NCBI GenBank assembly: GCA_965262015.1
Contig: OZ253494.1
Span: forward strand, 558,001 to 622,000
Length of the DNA stretch: 64,000 nt
From: G965262015 sp965262015
Lineage (GTDB): Bacteria > Spirochaetota > Leptospiria > Turneriellales > CBDBES01
Direction: 5' to 3'
The position numbers and the translations under genes were made by a program. Under the pieces are notes generated by a model. That model was not told the origin of the DNA. It worked only from the letters and a program-made list of their open reading frames with translations, and did no database searches. Positions 54,183-63,741 of the stretch are shown here, one piece after another; the first letter of the stretch is position 1; the number at the start of each line of letters is the position of its first letter.

Positions 54183-56772
54183 GTTTTGTCTGATCCATTA
54201 GAGAAGAATCAGTGGAGCCTTTCTGTATTTTCTTAGGATCAGAATGCCAGTCAGCATCTACCCAATGATTCTCTAATGACTGCTCTTCATCTAAATAATG
54301 ATTTTTTAATTGCTTGATTCGGTTTGCACTCATACTGGTAAATTTAAATTGTAACTTTCCTTTTGTATAGGATACACCAACTTCTTTAGGTGCTTTCATA
54401 TCACCACTCAATATTTTTAAAGACAGCTCATCTTCAATTTCTCTTTGTATAAGGCGCTTAAGTGGACGAGCACCATATTTTTCATCATAGCCATGACTAG
54501 AAAAATAGGTTTTAGCACTCTTTTTAAAAACAATGTGAAACCCTTGTTGAATAATATGATAATTCATTTCTTTCACAAATATATCTACTATGGAAGACAT
54601 ATCCATCTGAGAAAGAGCATTAAAGATAACTGTTTCATCTAATCTATTTAGAAACTCAGGTTTAAAATAAGATTTTACTTCCTCCATGACACGATCTTTT
54701 TTACTCTGTTCTACATCAGATTTAGCTTCTGCAAAACCAAGGCTCTCACCTTTTAATAGGGTACGTGCACCAATATTAGAAGTCATGATGATAATGCACT
54801 CTTGGAAACTTATTTTTCTACCTGTTGTATCTGTTAATTCAGCTTCATCCAGTACCTGTAGTAAAACATTACATACATCCGGATGAGCTTTTTCAATCTC
54901 ATCAAATAATAACACAGAATATGGTTTTTTACGTATTATTTCAGTTAACTGTCCACCTTCATCATAACCAACATAACCAGGAGGTGAACCAACAAACTTG
55001 GATATTGAATGTGACTCCATGTATTCACTCATATCAAATCTAATTAAGCTATTTTCTGAACCAAATATAAATCCAGCTAATACCTTAGCTAACTCTGTTT
55101 TGCCCACACCACTAGGACCCAAAAACATAAACGAACCAATTGGACGCCGAGAAGTTCTAAAGCCAGATTTAGATCGCCTTACGGATCGTGACACTTGCTG
55201 TATTGCATACTTTTGACCAATCACACGCTTAGATAGATGTTCTTCCATATCTATTAAACGCTTGGACTCCGAAAACTCGAGTTGTTGAAGAGGGATACGA
55301 GTCCAATGAGATACAATAGACAAAACATCTTTCTCACCTACCTTAATGATTTTTTCCCTTTCTTTCTTACGCCAAGTATCTAGCTTGGCGTTATACTCTT
55401 CTCGGAGTAAAGTGGACTCGTCCCTGAGATCAGCTGCTTTTTCATATTCCTGTAGTTTAACCATCTCATTTTTAGCCCTAAGCACACCTTCTATCTTCTC
55501 TTCTGCTTGTTTAAAAGATGTGGGAATGGTAGAACTTGCCAGACGACACTTCGCACCTGCTTCGTCTAAAATATCAATTGCTTTATCAGGTAAATGTCTA
55601 TCTGTTATAAAACGATTAGAAAGACGAATAGCAATCTGTATGCTTTCTTTTGTATATGACACTCCATGATATAATTCGTAACTTTTACGAAGACCCAAGA
55701 GGATTTTCATGGTTTCATCTAATGACGGTTCATCCACCATAATTTTTTGAAACCTTCTTTCCAAGGCAGTATCTCTTTCAATATATCTTTTATATTCTTT
55801 AGAGGTTGTAGCACCTATACATTGTATCTCGCCCCGTGCTAGAGCAGGCTTTAATATGTTCGCAGCATCGACCGCACCTTCAGCAGAACCTGCACCAATA
55901 ATAATATGTATTTCATCAATGAAGAGCACAACATTCTTTTGTGAGCGTACTTCATTCATAATTTTTTTTAAGCGATCTTCAAACTCTCCACGATATTTGG
56001 TACCCGCAATTAAAGCAGCAATATCTAGAGCATACACCACAGTATTAAAAAATCGTTCAGGAATCTCTTTATTAAGTACTCGCTGGGCAAAACCTTCCAC
56101 AATAGCGGTTTTACCTACACCAGCTTCACCAACTAAAACAGGGTTATTTTTTGTTTTGCGGGCTAGTATCTGGACCAAACGTTCTATTTCTTCAGTGCGA
56201 CCAATAACAGGATCTACATTTTTTTTCTGCACAACCTCAGTTAGATTGCGTGAATATTCCTTTAAAGTAGAAAAATTATTATTACGTGAGGTCTCTTTTC
56301 TTTTGCCTTGATCAGACACTATATTTAGATTACCTTGTATAAGACCTAATGTTTGACGTAATTCATTCTGGATTACTTGATATGTGATACTGAACTTTGC
56401 TAAAGCACTAGCTGGCAAAGAAGTACTATCACGTAAAATAGCCAATAAAATGTGTTCTGAGCCAATATAGCTATGACGTAATTTTCGTGCTTCTTCTCGA
56501 GAAAACTTTAAAACTCTTTGTACACGATCATTACTATTTGCATCAATTAAAGCTGTCATGGAATCTTGAGAGCAACGCTTTTCAATTTCAGTACGTAATT
56601 CATTCGAACTCACACCTAAATTTCTCAGCATTTTGATGGCAACTGAATCCTCTGCCTTGAGTAAACCTAACAAAATATGTTCAGGAGCAAAATAATCATG
56701 ACCCAATCTTTTAGCCTCTTTTGGGGCATAATCACTAATGACCTTTCTCGCACGATTCGTAAAATCAAACAT
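54166..56772 (-). CDS. clpC: ATP-dependent Clp protease ATP-binding subunit ClpC
   Basis: An 868-residue AAA+ unfoldase. Two N-terminal Clp repeats (about 3-150) include APEHILLGLLK and GSEHILLAIL. The first ATPase has GEAGVGKTAIVEG near 214 and VVLFIDEIHIIIG. A UVR segment lies near 425 (KMVKLQEYEKAADLRDE split, typical of ClpC). The second ATPase has GPSGVGKTELAKV near 550 and VLLFDEIEKAHPDV. The LGF tripeptide in GESLGFAEA is the ClpP-docking loop, so it probably serves a ClpCP protease. It is the first gene of the minus-strand run. Confidence 0.93.
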   Translation of the reverse strand: MFDFTNRARKVISDYAPKEAKRLGHDYFAPEHILLGLLKAEDSVAIKMLRNLGVSSNELRTEIEKRCSQDSMTALIDANSNDRVQRVLKFSREEARKLRHSYIGSEHILLAILRDSTSLPASALAKFSITYQVIQNELRQTLGLIQGNLNIVSDQGKRKETSRNNNFSTLKEYSRNLTEVVQKKNVDPVIGRTEEIERLVQILARKTKNNPVLVGEAGVGKTAIVEGFAQRVLNKEIPERFFNTVVYALDIAALIAGTKYRGEFEDRLKKIMNEVRSQKNVVLFIDEIHIIIGAGSAEGAVDAANILKPALARGEIQCIGATTSKEYKRYIERDTALERRFQKIMVDEPSLDETMKILLGLRKSYELYHGVSYTKESIQIAIRLSNRFITDRHLPDKAIDILDEAGAKCRLASSTIPTSFKQAEEKIEGVLRAKNEMVKLQEYEKAADLRDESTLLREEYNAKLDTWRKKEREKIIKVGEKDVLSIVSHWTRIPLQQLEFSESKRLIDMEEHLSKRVIGQKYAIQQVSRSVRRSKSGFRTSRRPIGSFMFLGPSGVGKTELAKVLAGFIFGSENSLIRFDMSEYMESHSISKFVGSPPGYVGYDEGGQLTEIIRKKPYSVLLFDEIEKAHPDVCNVLLQVLDEAELTDTTGRKISFQECIIIMTSNIGARTLLKGESLGFAEAKSDVEQSKKDRVMEEVKSYFKPEFLNRLDETVIFNALSQMDMSSIVDIFVKEMNYHIIQQGFHIVFKKSAKTYFSSHGYDEKYGARPLKRLIQREIEDELSLKILSGDMKAPKEVGVSYTKGKLQFKFTSMSANRIKQLKNHYLDEEQSLENHWVDADWHSDPKKIQKGSTDSSLMDQTKLASST

Positions 56773-57154
56773 AAATCTCCAATACTAAATGAACCAGGGT
56801 CAACCTGGCAAAATGTATAGCAAAGTGTCAAGATATTTTGTTTAGTTAAGTGTAGAACCCTATGGAAAATAAAAAATCAGGTTTAGCTATGGACGTTTTA
56901 AGGTGTTTATCAACCATTCTTCTTAAGTAGTAAGACCGTAGGAAGAATAGCTGGCTAAGTCTATTCTTTCTATATATGATGCTGACTTTTTAGTAAAATT
57001 AATATTTTTTCTAAAAAGATTTGATAAGCCGAAGAATAAAAACTAACATCTTTAGGTATTATATTTATGGATGAATTAATCAGAATTCAATTTATTTTAT
57101 GTTTTTTTACATAAATAAATTGAATACAATATTGATTATACTCTTTATCTTTTA
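56773..57154. other. Gene-free AT-rich stretch with an IS30 left-end fragment
   Basis: About 380 bases between clpC and the pseudogene. The part at about 56878-56953 (tatggacgttttaagg, then cattcttcttaagtag) matches the left end of the IS30 relic at 27655-27715. The rest shows nothing recognisable. The clpC promoter presumably lies near 56780-56850. Confidence 0.45.
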
Positions 57155-58099
57155 TTAATTCTTACTACCATATTTACCAGTAATTTTATCAGCCTTTTTC
57201 AATGCATCATTATAATCTGAATTTGAAGTGTCAAATGCATCAACATATAAGAGAGGGCTGCCGCTCTTAACTCCATTGCTTGTACGAAAAGAAGTAAACA
57301 CTGTCTCAAGCTCATTTTTATAATCTGTAGAAAAAAGAGGAAGAGTAGTAGCTGCAACATTTATATCATGATTATATTCAATGGATAGCTTTGTCGATGT
57401 ATTATCAAAAGACAAACTTTCATCATCAGTACCTATGATACCAATCGATACCTCACTTGTCCCTTTATTATCTCCTCTTACTCGTGCAAATACTCTAGAT
57501 GTATCAGTAGCTGTCTTAGCTGTATTGTCTGGACATCTATGTGGATCCAACCGAAATGTAGTGTTTTGACTATCTGCTGGAATAATAACAGTTATTTTGC
57601 CAGTCGTCATCCCTGCACTTTTTATGGCATCATCATTTGCATCTATGAACTTAAAGGAAAAAAAAGTAGCTGATACAGGCTTATTACTCTCATCTCTATA
57701 CTGATTGCAACTACCTCGATACTTTTCATCTATCGAGTAGGGTATAGAAAGAGCACTAGTACTAGCACGATAATTCTAGTCTGTAACATAAGGAATAATT
57801 CTTGGTATTTCTTCATACGTTGTCTGCTTATCATCACTACCATAACTTCCTGCTACAGTCCAGGTCAAAGTAACTGTCAAAGGAATGTTTTTAAGCTCCT
57901 TTCTGCCTACTGTATAAATGGGTAAATTAGCGGTTTGTATTGTATTGGTTATTTTCTTTGCATCACCACAATTAGTAAGTTCTTTCCTGGAACCAATACA
58001 ATCTAAACTTAGTGATACATCCGCTTCATCCATATCACATGGATCAAGCACCTCGCTACCATCCTTGCAATATCTAAAAAAACAAACAATTATTAGCAA
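57155..58099 (-). pseudogene. Unknown-function gene split by one in-frame stop
   Basis: Two open stretches (58099-57776 and 57610-57155) are in the same reading frame. Translating the 165 bases between them gives continuous coding sequence, broken only by a TAG at 57778-57776. Without this stop the product would have about 314 residues. It begins at a TTG, and the open frame continues upstream without an ATG, so the start may also be lost. The upstream part (LLYGLLIIVCFF) looks like a signal peptide, and five cysteines follow within the first 50 residues. No family recognised. It could be a recent pseudogene or, less likely, be read through. Confidence 0.6.
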
Positions 58100-58200
58100 G
58101 CCATAAAGTAAATGGTAAAAATATCTAGGTGTGGTGTGGGAGAAATATATTTCTATGTACTTACAAAATCAATACTTTTTTTAAAAAATGGAAAGTTAGT

Positions 58201-58332
58201 ACTGGTTCTGGACAGAATAGACTTGGTTAGCAGTATTTTCTTGTTAAGAATAGCCTATAGATACTATTGATCATAGTACATGATCTAAATATATTTTTAT
58301 TTTTGAGATATAGACTAATTGCTTTTGGTGAC
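58201..58332 (-). mobile_element. IS30-type right-end fragment
   Basis: Positions 58201-58279 match 62412-62489 in the same orientation and 28400-28436 inverted. Directly after it, 58283-58332 on the minus strand encodes a piece of the transposase (SPKAISLYL, KNKNI) also present at 27960 and 34745. Together they form the right end of a minus-oriented relic, abutting the 3' flank of the second NHL gene. Confidence 0.55.
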
Positions 58333-58405
58333 CACCATCAACTAACCATTTGCAAATATGCTAACCCCTACCCCGTAGCAGGGCAAAATATATACAAGAT
58401 CACAA

Positions 58406-61400
58406 TTATTGTGGTATGATTATCTTTCGGATACGATGGTTATCTGTATCTGTCACATATACATTGCCTGAACTATCAACCGCTACCCTATAAGGTTTAT
58501 TAAATTGTGCTACGTTACCCGCACCATCCATAAATCCACTAGTACCAGTAGTACCCGCCAATGTTGTAACCACACCCGCAGACGTTATCTTGCGAATACG
58601 ATGGTTACTCGCATCTGCCACATATACATTGCCTGAACTATCAACCTCTACCCCTCTAGGGTTATCAAAACCACTTGCCAACGTGCTAACCACACCCGTA
58701 GACGTTATCTTGCGGATACGATGGTTATAAGTATCTGCCACATATACATTACCACTACCATCAACCGCTACTCCTCCAGGCGATCTAAATAGTGCTGCAT
58801 TACCCGCACCATCCATGTTCCCTGCAGTACCAGTACCCGCCAACGTGCTAACCACACCCGTAGACGTTATCTTGCGGATACGATGGTTACTCTGATCTGC
58901 CACATATACAAACCCTGAATTATCAACCGCTACTCCATAAGGAAAATTAAATTGTGCTACATTACCTGCACCATCCATAAATCCTGCAGTACCAGTACCC
59001 GCCAACGTTGTAACCACACCCGCAGACGTTATCTTGCGGATACGCTGGTTATAAGTATCTGCCACATATACATTGCCTGAACTATCAATCGCTCCTCCTC
59101 TAGGATAATTAAATTGTGCTACATTACCCGCACCGTCCATAGACCCATCAGTACCAGTACCTGCCAACGTTGTAACCACACCCATAGACGTTATCTTGCG
59201 GATACGCTGGTTGTCCGTATCTACTACATATACAAACCCTGAACCATCAACTTCTACTCCTATAGGATAATAAAATTGTGCTACATTACCTGCACCATTC
59301 ATAAAACCTGCAGTACCAGTACCCGCAAACGTCTCAACAATAACTGGAGCACAGGTTTCATTACTTTTAAAGGTATAATAGTCATCACAAGAAACACATT
59401 TTTCTGTATTGGCAGTAGGAACCTTTACCGTTGAAGGAGTACCATTCGTACAGATGGGATCCAACCCTCCGCAAATCTCACCATTTAGATCAAAACCACT
59501 ATTGCAAGAAACACACTTTTCTGTATTAGCAAAGAAAACCTTTGCCGTCGAAGGGGTTCCATTCGTACAGATAGGATCAAGGGTAGGAGATTCTATGATT
59601 AGCCGACGGATACGATGATTCTCGCTATCTACCACATATACATTACCCACACCATCAACCGCTACTCCTCTAGGCTTATTAAATTGTGCTACATTACCCT
59701 CACCATCCATAAAATCTCCTCCCGCAGTACCATCAGCCTTAATACCAGTGCCTGCTAATGTGCTAACCACACCACCAGGCGTTATCTTCCGGATACGATG
59801 GTTATTTTGATCCCCCACATATATATTGCCTATACTATCAAGCGCTACTCCACTAGGATAATGAAATTGTGCCACATTACCCGTACCATCCATAAACCCC
59901 TGAATCCCAGTACCCGCTAATGTGCTAACCACACCACCAGGCGTTATCTTCCGGATACGATGGTTTACCGTATCCGCTACATATACAAACCCTGATCCAT
60001 CAACCACTACTCCTCTAGGATTCTCAAATTGTGCTACATTCCCCGCACCATCCATAAAACCTGCAGTACCAGTACCCGCTAACGTGCTAACCACACCCGC
60101 AGATGTTATTTTACGGATACGATGGTTATTTGCATCCGCTACATATACAAACCCTGATCCATCAACCGCTACTCCATAAGGAGTATTAAATTGTGCTACA
60201 TTACCCGCACCATCCATAAATCCTCCTCCCGCAGTACCATCAGCCTTAATACCAGTACCCGCAAATGTGCTAACCACACCACCAGGCGTTATCTTCCGGA
60301 TACGATGGTTACCCCACTCCCCCACATATAGATTACCTGAAGCATCAAGCGCTACTCCTCTAGGAATATTAAATTGTGCTACATTAGCCGCACCATCCAT
60401 AAAATCTCCTCCCGCAATACCATCATCCTTAATACCAGTACCCGCCAACGTTGTAACCACACCCGCAGACGTTATCTTTCGGATACGATGGTTATTACGA
60501 TCCCCCACATATACATTGCCTGAACTATCAACCGCTATTCCAACAGGTAAACTAAATTGTGCTACATTACCTGCACCATCCATAAATCCTGCAGTTCCAG
60601 TACCCGCCAACGTCTCAACCATAATTGGTGTACAGGTCTCATCACGTTTTAAGGTATAAAAGCTATTACAAGAAGCACACTTTCCTGTATTAGCGGTAAA
60701 AAGCTTTACCATCGAAGCAACACCATTCGTACAAATAGGATCAAACTGTTCTCTGCAAAGCTCACCATCCAAACCAAAACCATTATCACAAGAAACACAC
60801 TTTTCCGTGTCAGTAGTAAAAACCTTCACCATTGAGGGGGTTCCATTTGTACAGATAGGATCAAAGATGGGAATAAGGGTCGCACCATCATCTTCACCAT
60901 TCATCTTGAACATACCAATTCCACGGTCAGAACCAGCAGTAAAAACATAGTACCTACCATCAATATGCACAGAAGCAATAGCTCGAACATTACGAAGGTG
61001 TAAACCTGGCATAGCATACATTACGTTAACGTAGTCTAAACCACTCGCTGAAGCACGATAAATACCCATAGAATATGTGTTGTTAGGAAACAATAGATAG
61101 CTGGTATCTGCATAATAAATATGCAATAGGTTAAATATACCAGATACAAACTCCTGTCTACCATTGTCGAAATCCCATAAAATACTAACTATGTGTCTTA
61201 GGCTACCGTCCGTCCTGGATACCTCAAACAAGCTTACACTACCAATACGATCACCCGCAACCAACAAAAAAACAGGAGCATTTTCATTTGCACTAAATAT
61301 CTCTAAGGCACTTATAGCATAAAAACCATACCGATTGGGCCTTCCATACCCAAAATCATCTGTTTCTACCGACCCCTCGGATACTACATCATCATGTCGA

Positions 61401-62212
61401 ATACTGCTGATATGGGTCATGGCACCACTACTATCCATTCTGTAAGAGGTTAATAGGCTGTTATCTTGCCTGTCCATGCTACCCACAAAAATAACTGGAC
61501 CACTTGGAGTTTGTATTGAACGAATGTCAGCTATAAGTGGCAACAGCTTGTTGCTATTAAGGGGAACTGTACTCTCTAAGGTAGCTTCATCGTTCTCGAA
61601 TTTATAAATACTTAATCCCTTGCCTTCCAAGACACTATGTTCTAGTACACCACTGCCCACGATCAAAAAAGTATCCGTGCCGTGAGTTACCACATGCAGA
61701 TATGAGGTATATTTAAGGTTAATATCTTCTGTGTCTGCTCTGGAATCAATTATGGTGAGCTTGCCGTCTATACCGACCTCAAAAATATTAAAACCACTCT
61801 CTTTAAAAGAGCTAGTAGCGACATAATGTTGTTCATTTACCTGAAAGGTAATTAGCTCATTAACTTCTTCTAAATGGTAAGCCGGGCTATCAACATCCAT
61901 TATGGTTTGGATATGTTCTAATTGTGCATCTGAAATATTAAACACTAGAATGGCATTGTCGCTACGGGCACCCGCATACAGATATCTTTCATTACCTGCC
62001 ATAGTGACAGTTGCTAAAGCAGAAATCTCAAGGAGTCTATACTCGGATGTTCCTTCAAATCCTTCTATAAATTCTAGGAAATTGGGGTTGCCAATGGAGG
62101 GTGATTCAGGTCTCCTCTCTTGCTCTATATATTCCCTTACATTACCACAACTAGGGAAAAATAAAAATATTGTGAGAAAAACAAGAAGTATATGTTTTAA
62201 AGTACGGATCAT
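58406..62212 (-). CDS. NHL-repeat / cysteine-module surface lipoprotein, paralogue (1268 aa)
   Basis: Paralogue of the 1854-residue protein. The lipobox is FFPSC. The N-terminal propeller-like domain (about 30-444) is almost the same. Two cysteine modules (about 455-533), six NHL repeats (533-871), two cysteine modules (875-960) and six NHL repeats (960-1268) follow. Three NHL linkers in the first block carry an insert (IKADGTAGG or a close variant) not present in the other copy. As in the larger protein, the module just before each propeller ends in ETC, and the first propeller closes with RIRRLIIE. Expected to be lipid-anchored and surface-exposed or periplasmic; partner unknown. Confidence 0.85.
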   Translation of the reverse strand: MIRTLKHILLVFLTIFLFFPSCGNVREYIEQERRPESPSIGNPNFLEFIEGFEGTSEYRLLEISALATVTMAGNERYLYAGARSDNAILVFNISDAQLEHIQTIMDVDSPAYHLEEVNELITFQVNEQHYVATSSFKESGFNIFEVGIDGKLTIIDSRADTEDINLKYTSYLHVVTHGTDTFLIVGSGVLEHSVLEGKGLSIYKFENDEATLESTVPLNSNKLLPLIADIRSIQTPSGPVIFVGSMDRQDNSLLTSYRMDSSGAMTHISSIRHDDVVSEGSVETDDFGYGRPNRYGFYAISALEIFSANENAPVFLLVAGDRIGSVSLFEVSRTDGSLRHIVSILWDFDNGRQEFVSGIFNLLHIYYADTSYLLFPNNTYSMGIYRASASGLDYVNVMYAMPGLHLRNVRAIASVHIDGRYYVFTAGSDRGIGMFKMNGEDDGATLIPIFDPICTNGTPSMVKVFTTDTEKCVSCDNGFGLDGELCREQFDPICTNGVASMVKLFTANTGKCASCNSFYTLKRDETCTPIMVETLAGTGTAGFMDGAGNVAQFSLPVGIAVDSSGNVYVGDRNNHRIRKITSAGVVTTLAGTGIKDDGIAGGDFMDGAANVAQFNIPRGVALDASGNLYVGEWGNHRIRKITPGGVVSTFAGTGIKADGTAGGGFMDGAGNVAQFNTPYGVAVDGSGFVYVADANNHRIRKITSAGVVSTLAGTGTAGFMDGAGNVAQFENPRGVVVDGSGFVYVADTVNHRIRKITPGGVVSTLAGTGIQGFMDGTGNVAQFHYPSGVALDSIGNIYVGDQNNHRIRKITPGGVVSTLAGTGIKADGTAGGDFMDGEGNVAQFNKPRGVAVDGVGNVYVVDSENHRIRRLIIESPTLDPICTNGTPSTAKVFFANTEKCVSCNSGFDLNGEICGGLDPICTNGTPSTVKVPTANTEKCVSCDDYYTFKSNETCAPVIVETFAGTGTAGFMNGAGNVAQFYYPIGVEVDGSGFVYVVDTDNQRIRKITSMGVVTTLAGTGTDGSMDGAGNVAQFNYPRGGAIDSSGNVYVADTYNQRIRKITSAGVVTTLAGTGTAGFMDGAGNVAQFNFPYGVAVDNSGFVYVADQSNHRIRKITSTGVVSTLAGTGTAGNMDGAGNAALFRSPGGVAVDGSGNVYVADTYNHRIRKITSTGVVSTLASGFDNPRGVEVDSSGNVYVADASNHRIRKITSAGVVTTLAGTTGTSGFMDGAGNVAQFNKPYRVAVDSSGNVYVTDTDNHRIRKIIIPQ

Positions 62213-62389
62213 ACAATCACTTTCTCCATGGTAAACTTATCGTCATAAAAGATTTAAATTTAAATTTAAGTTTGGTCTGTCTGTCATATTTTTATACTCT
62301 TTCTTTACACCGAAGAGATAAGATTATAGATAAATTGTCTAATGTTTTTTTACATATAAAGTACTTTTAAATTACTATAAAAATTAGTT
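62213..62389 (-). promoter_or_regulatory. Conserved upstream region of the second NHL lipoprotein gene
   Basis: Nearly identical to 34295-34460, including the TATAAT on the coding strand. It has an additional TTTAAA-type unit and an extra TGTC unit. Promoter function is inferred from conservation. Confidence 0.4.
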
Positions 62390-62411
62390 TGCATGATTCT
62401 GTAGAGTCATT

Positions 62412-62489
62412 ACCAGTTCTGGACAGAATAGACTTGGTTAGTAGTTTTCCCTTGTAAGGATAGCCTACACATGTTATTGATCATAGTAA
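62412..62489 (-). mobile_element. IS30-type right-end fragment (solo)
   Basis: A 78-base segment (accagttctggacag at its left, atcatagtaa at its right) matching 58201-58279 in the same orientation. It stops exactly where the tandem array begins (62491). Its outer end CCAGTTCTGGACAGAAT resembles CCAGAGTTGGACAATTT at the left end of the relic at 241, consistent with terminal inverted repeats. Confidence 0.5.
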
Positions 62490-62560
62490 TTAAATAATGA
62501 AGTACGGGGCATTAAATAAGCAAACCCGCTCTGGTGCCTTTCTAGAGCATTTGAGGCGAA

Positions 62561-62863
62561 TTATTTTTTTTTGTCGTAATACAGCTTTTTTGCCAAATCT
62601 CTTACGTGATCAGGTAACTTCTCTAAGGGCCATGCACCAGCTGCGATCTCGTAATAATACCAACGCCAGGAGTCTGTTTCATCAGGATAAGCGTCCAGGT
62701 CATACTTGATAAATTTCCCTGCATTTTTAACTAAAAAGATGTCTGCGTCTTTGTCTTGTTTTTCATCCATTCCAGTTAAGGTATTCGAAAACCAGAGTAG
62801 GTCTTCCTCTCCCACGTCCATACACTGCTGCAAGTCTGTTTGTATATGTTCTAGAATAGTCAT
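62561..62863 (-). CDS. Array protein 1, 100-residue acidic Trp-rich protein
   Basis: A small soluble protein, no signal peptide, starting MTILEHIQTDLQQCMDV. The start is fixed by a GGAG (complement of 62869-62872) before the ATG. The conserved core has DLLWFSNTL, DADIFLVKNAG, DETDSWRWYYYEI, GAWPLEKLPDHV and a basic C-terminal AKKLYYDKKK. Its central segment (YDLDAYPDE, YYEIAAG) agrees with array protein 4 rather than with its direct neighbour. I recognise no family. Size, tandem paralogy and a variable centre would suit an immunity or host-interaction protein, but this is conjecture. Confidence 0.72.
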   Translation of the reverse strand: MTILEHIQTDLQQCMDVGEEDLLWFSNTLTGMDEKQDKDADIFLVKNAGKFIKYDLDAYPDETDSWRWYYYEIAAGAWPLEKLPDHVRDLAKKLYYDKKK

Positions 62864-62951
62864 TTTAACTCCATTCCATACTAAATAATGAAGTACGGGG
62901 CATTAAATAAGCAAACCCGCTCTGGTGCCTTTCTAAAGCGTTTGAGGCGAA

Positions 62952-63254
62952 TTATTCTTTTTTATCATAATACAGCTTTTTTGCCAAATCTCTTACGTGA
63001 TCAGGTAATTTCTCTAAGGGCCATGCCCCCTGTGCAATCCAATTATAATACCAACGCCAGGAGTCTGTTTCATCTGCAGACTCCTGTAGATCATATTTAA
63101 TAAATTCCCCTGCATTTTTAACTAAAAAGATGTCTGCCTCTTTGTCCTGTTTCTCATCCATTCCAGCTAAGGTATTCGAAAACCAGAGTAGGTCTTCCTC
63201 TCCCACGTCCATACACTGCTGCAAATCTGTTTGTATATGTTCTAAAATAGTCAT
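62952..63254 (-). CDS. Array protein 2, 100-residue acidic Trp-rich protein
   Basis: Same family as array protein 1. The ATG at 63254-63252 is preferred: an in-frame GTG at 63278 would add NGV repeats encoded by the 9-bp tandem repeat that surrounds the ribosome binding site, and array protein 1 cannot have this extension. The central segment differs from copies 1 and 4 (YDLQESADE; YYNWIAQG), whereas both ends are almost invariant. Function unknown. Confidence 0.72.
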   Translation of the reverse strand: MTILEHIQTDLQQCMDVGEEDLLWFSNTLAGMDEKQDKEADIFLVKNAGEFIKYDLQESADETDSWRWYYNWIAQGAWPLEKLPDHVRDLAKKLYYDKKE

Positions 63255-63260
63255 TTTAAC

Positions 63261-63287
63261 TCCATTCACTCCATTCACTCCATTCTA
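63261..63287. repeat. 9-bp tandem repeat at the ribosome binding site
   Basis: TCCATTCAC occurs twice plus a partial third unit (TCCATTCTA) just upstream of array gene 2. Array gene 3 has one full and one partial unit (63670-63687), and array gene 1 has only the partial type (about 62870-62878). Each unit contains GGAG on the coding strand, so repeat number changes the number of Shine-Dalgarno-like motifs. Confidence 0.7.
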
Positions 63288-63360
63288 TACTAAATAATGA
63301 AGTACGGGGCATTAAATAAGCAAACACGCTCTGGTGCCTTTCTAAAGCGTTTGAGGCGAA

Positions 63361-63663
63361 TTATTCTTTTTTATCATAATACAGCTTTTTTGCCAAATCT
63401 CTTACGTGATCAGGTAATTTCTCTAAGGGCCATGCCCCCTGTGCAATCCAATGATAGTACCAACGCCAGGAGTCTGTTTCATCTGCATAATCCTGTAAAC
63501 TATATTTGATAAACTCCCCTGCATTTTTAACTAAAAATATATCTGCCTCTTTGTCTTGTCTCTCATCCATTCCAGTTAAGGTATTCGAAAACCAGTATAG
63601 GTCGTCCGAACCCACGTCCATACACTGCTGCAAATCTGTTTGTATATGTTCTAGAATAGTCAT
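63361..63663 (-). CDS. Array protein 3, 100-residue acidic Trp-rich protein
   Basis: Same family. Start at the ATG 63663-63661 by comparison with array protein 1; a GTG at 63678 would add five residues. It is the most divergent copy near the N terminus (DVGSDDLYWF instead of DVGEEDLLWF; MDERQDK instead of MDEKQDK), and its centre reads YSLQDYADE and YYHWIAQG. The C terminus is unchanged. Function unknown. Confidence 0.72.
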   Translation of the reverse strand: MTILEHIQTDLQQCMDVGSDDLYWFSNTLTGMDERQDKEADIFLVKNAGEFIKYSLQDYADETDSWRWYYHWIAQGAWPLEKLPDHVRDLAKKLYYDKKE

Positions 63664-63741
63664 TTTAACTCCATTCACTCCATTCTATACTAAATAATGA
63701 AGTACGGGGCATTAAATAAGTAAACCCGCTCTGGTGCCTTT

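Larger units (their letters stand above)
58331..62389. repeat. Segmental duplication, copy 2 (NHL lipoprotein locus)
   Basis: Counterpart of 28641-34460, shorter by one propeller and several cysteine modules. The N-terminal coding part (about 1.3 kb) and the upstream region differ from copy 1 at only a small number of positions. The duplication is therefore fairly recent, or the region is kept alike by gene conversion. Confidence 0.75.

Noticed and set aside
62888..63100. Repeated plus-strand frames of about 70 codons in the tandem array
   Set aside because: They overlap the conserved 100-codon minus-strand genes antisense; codon conservation and ribosome binding sites favour the minus strand.
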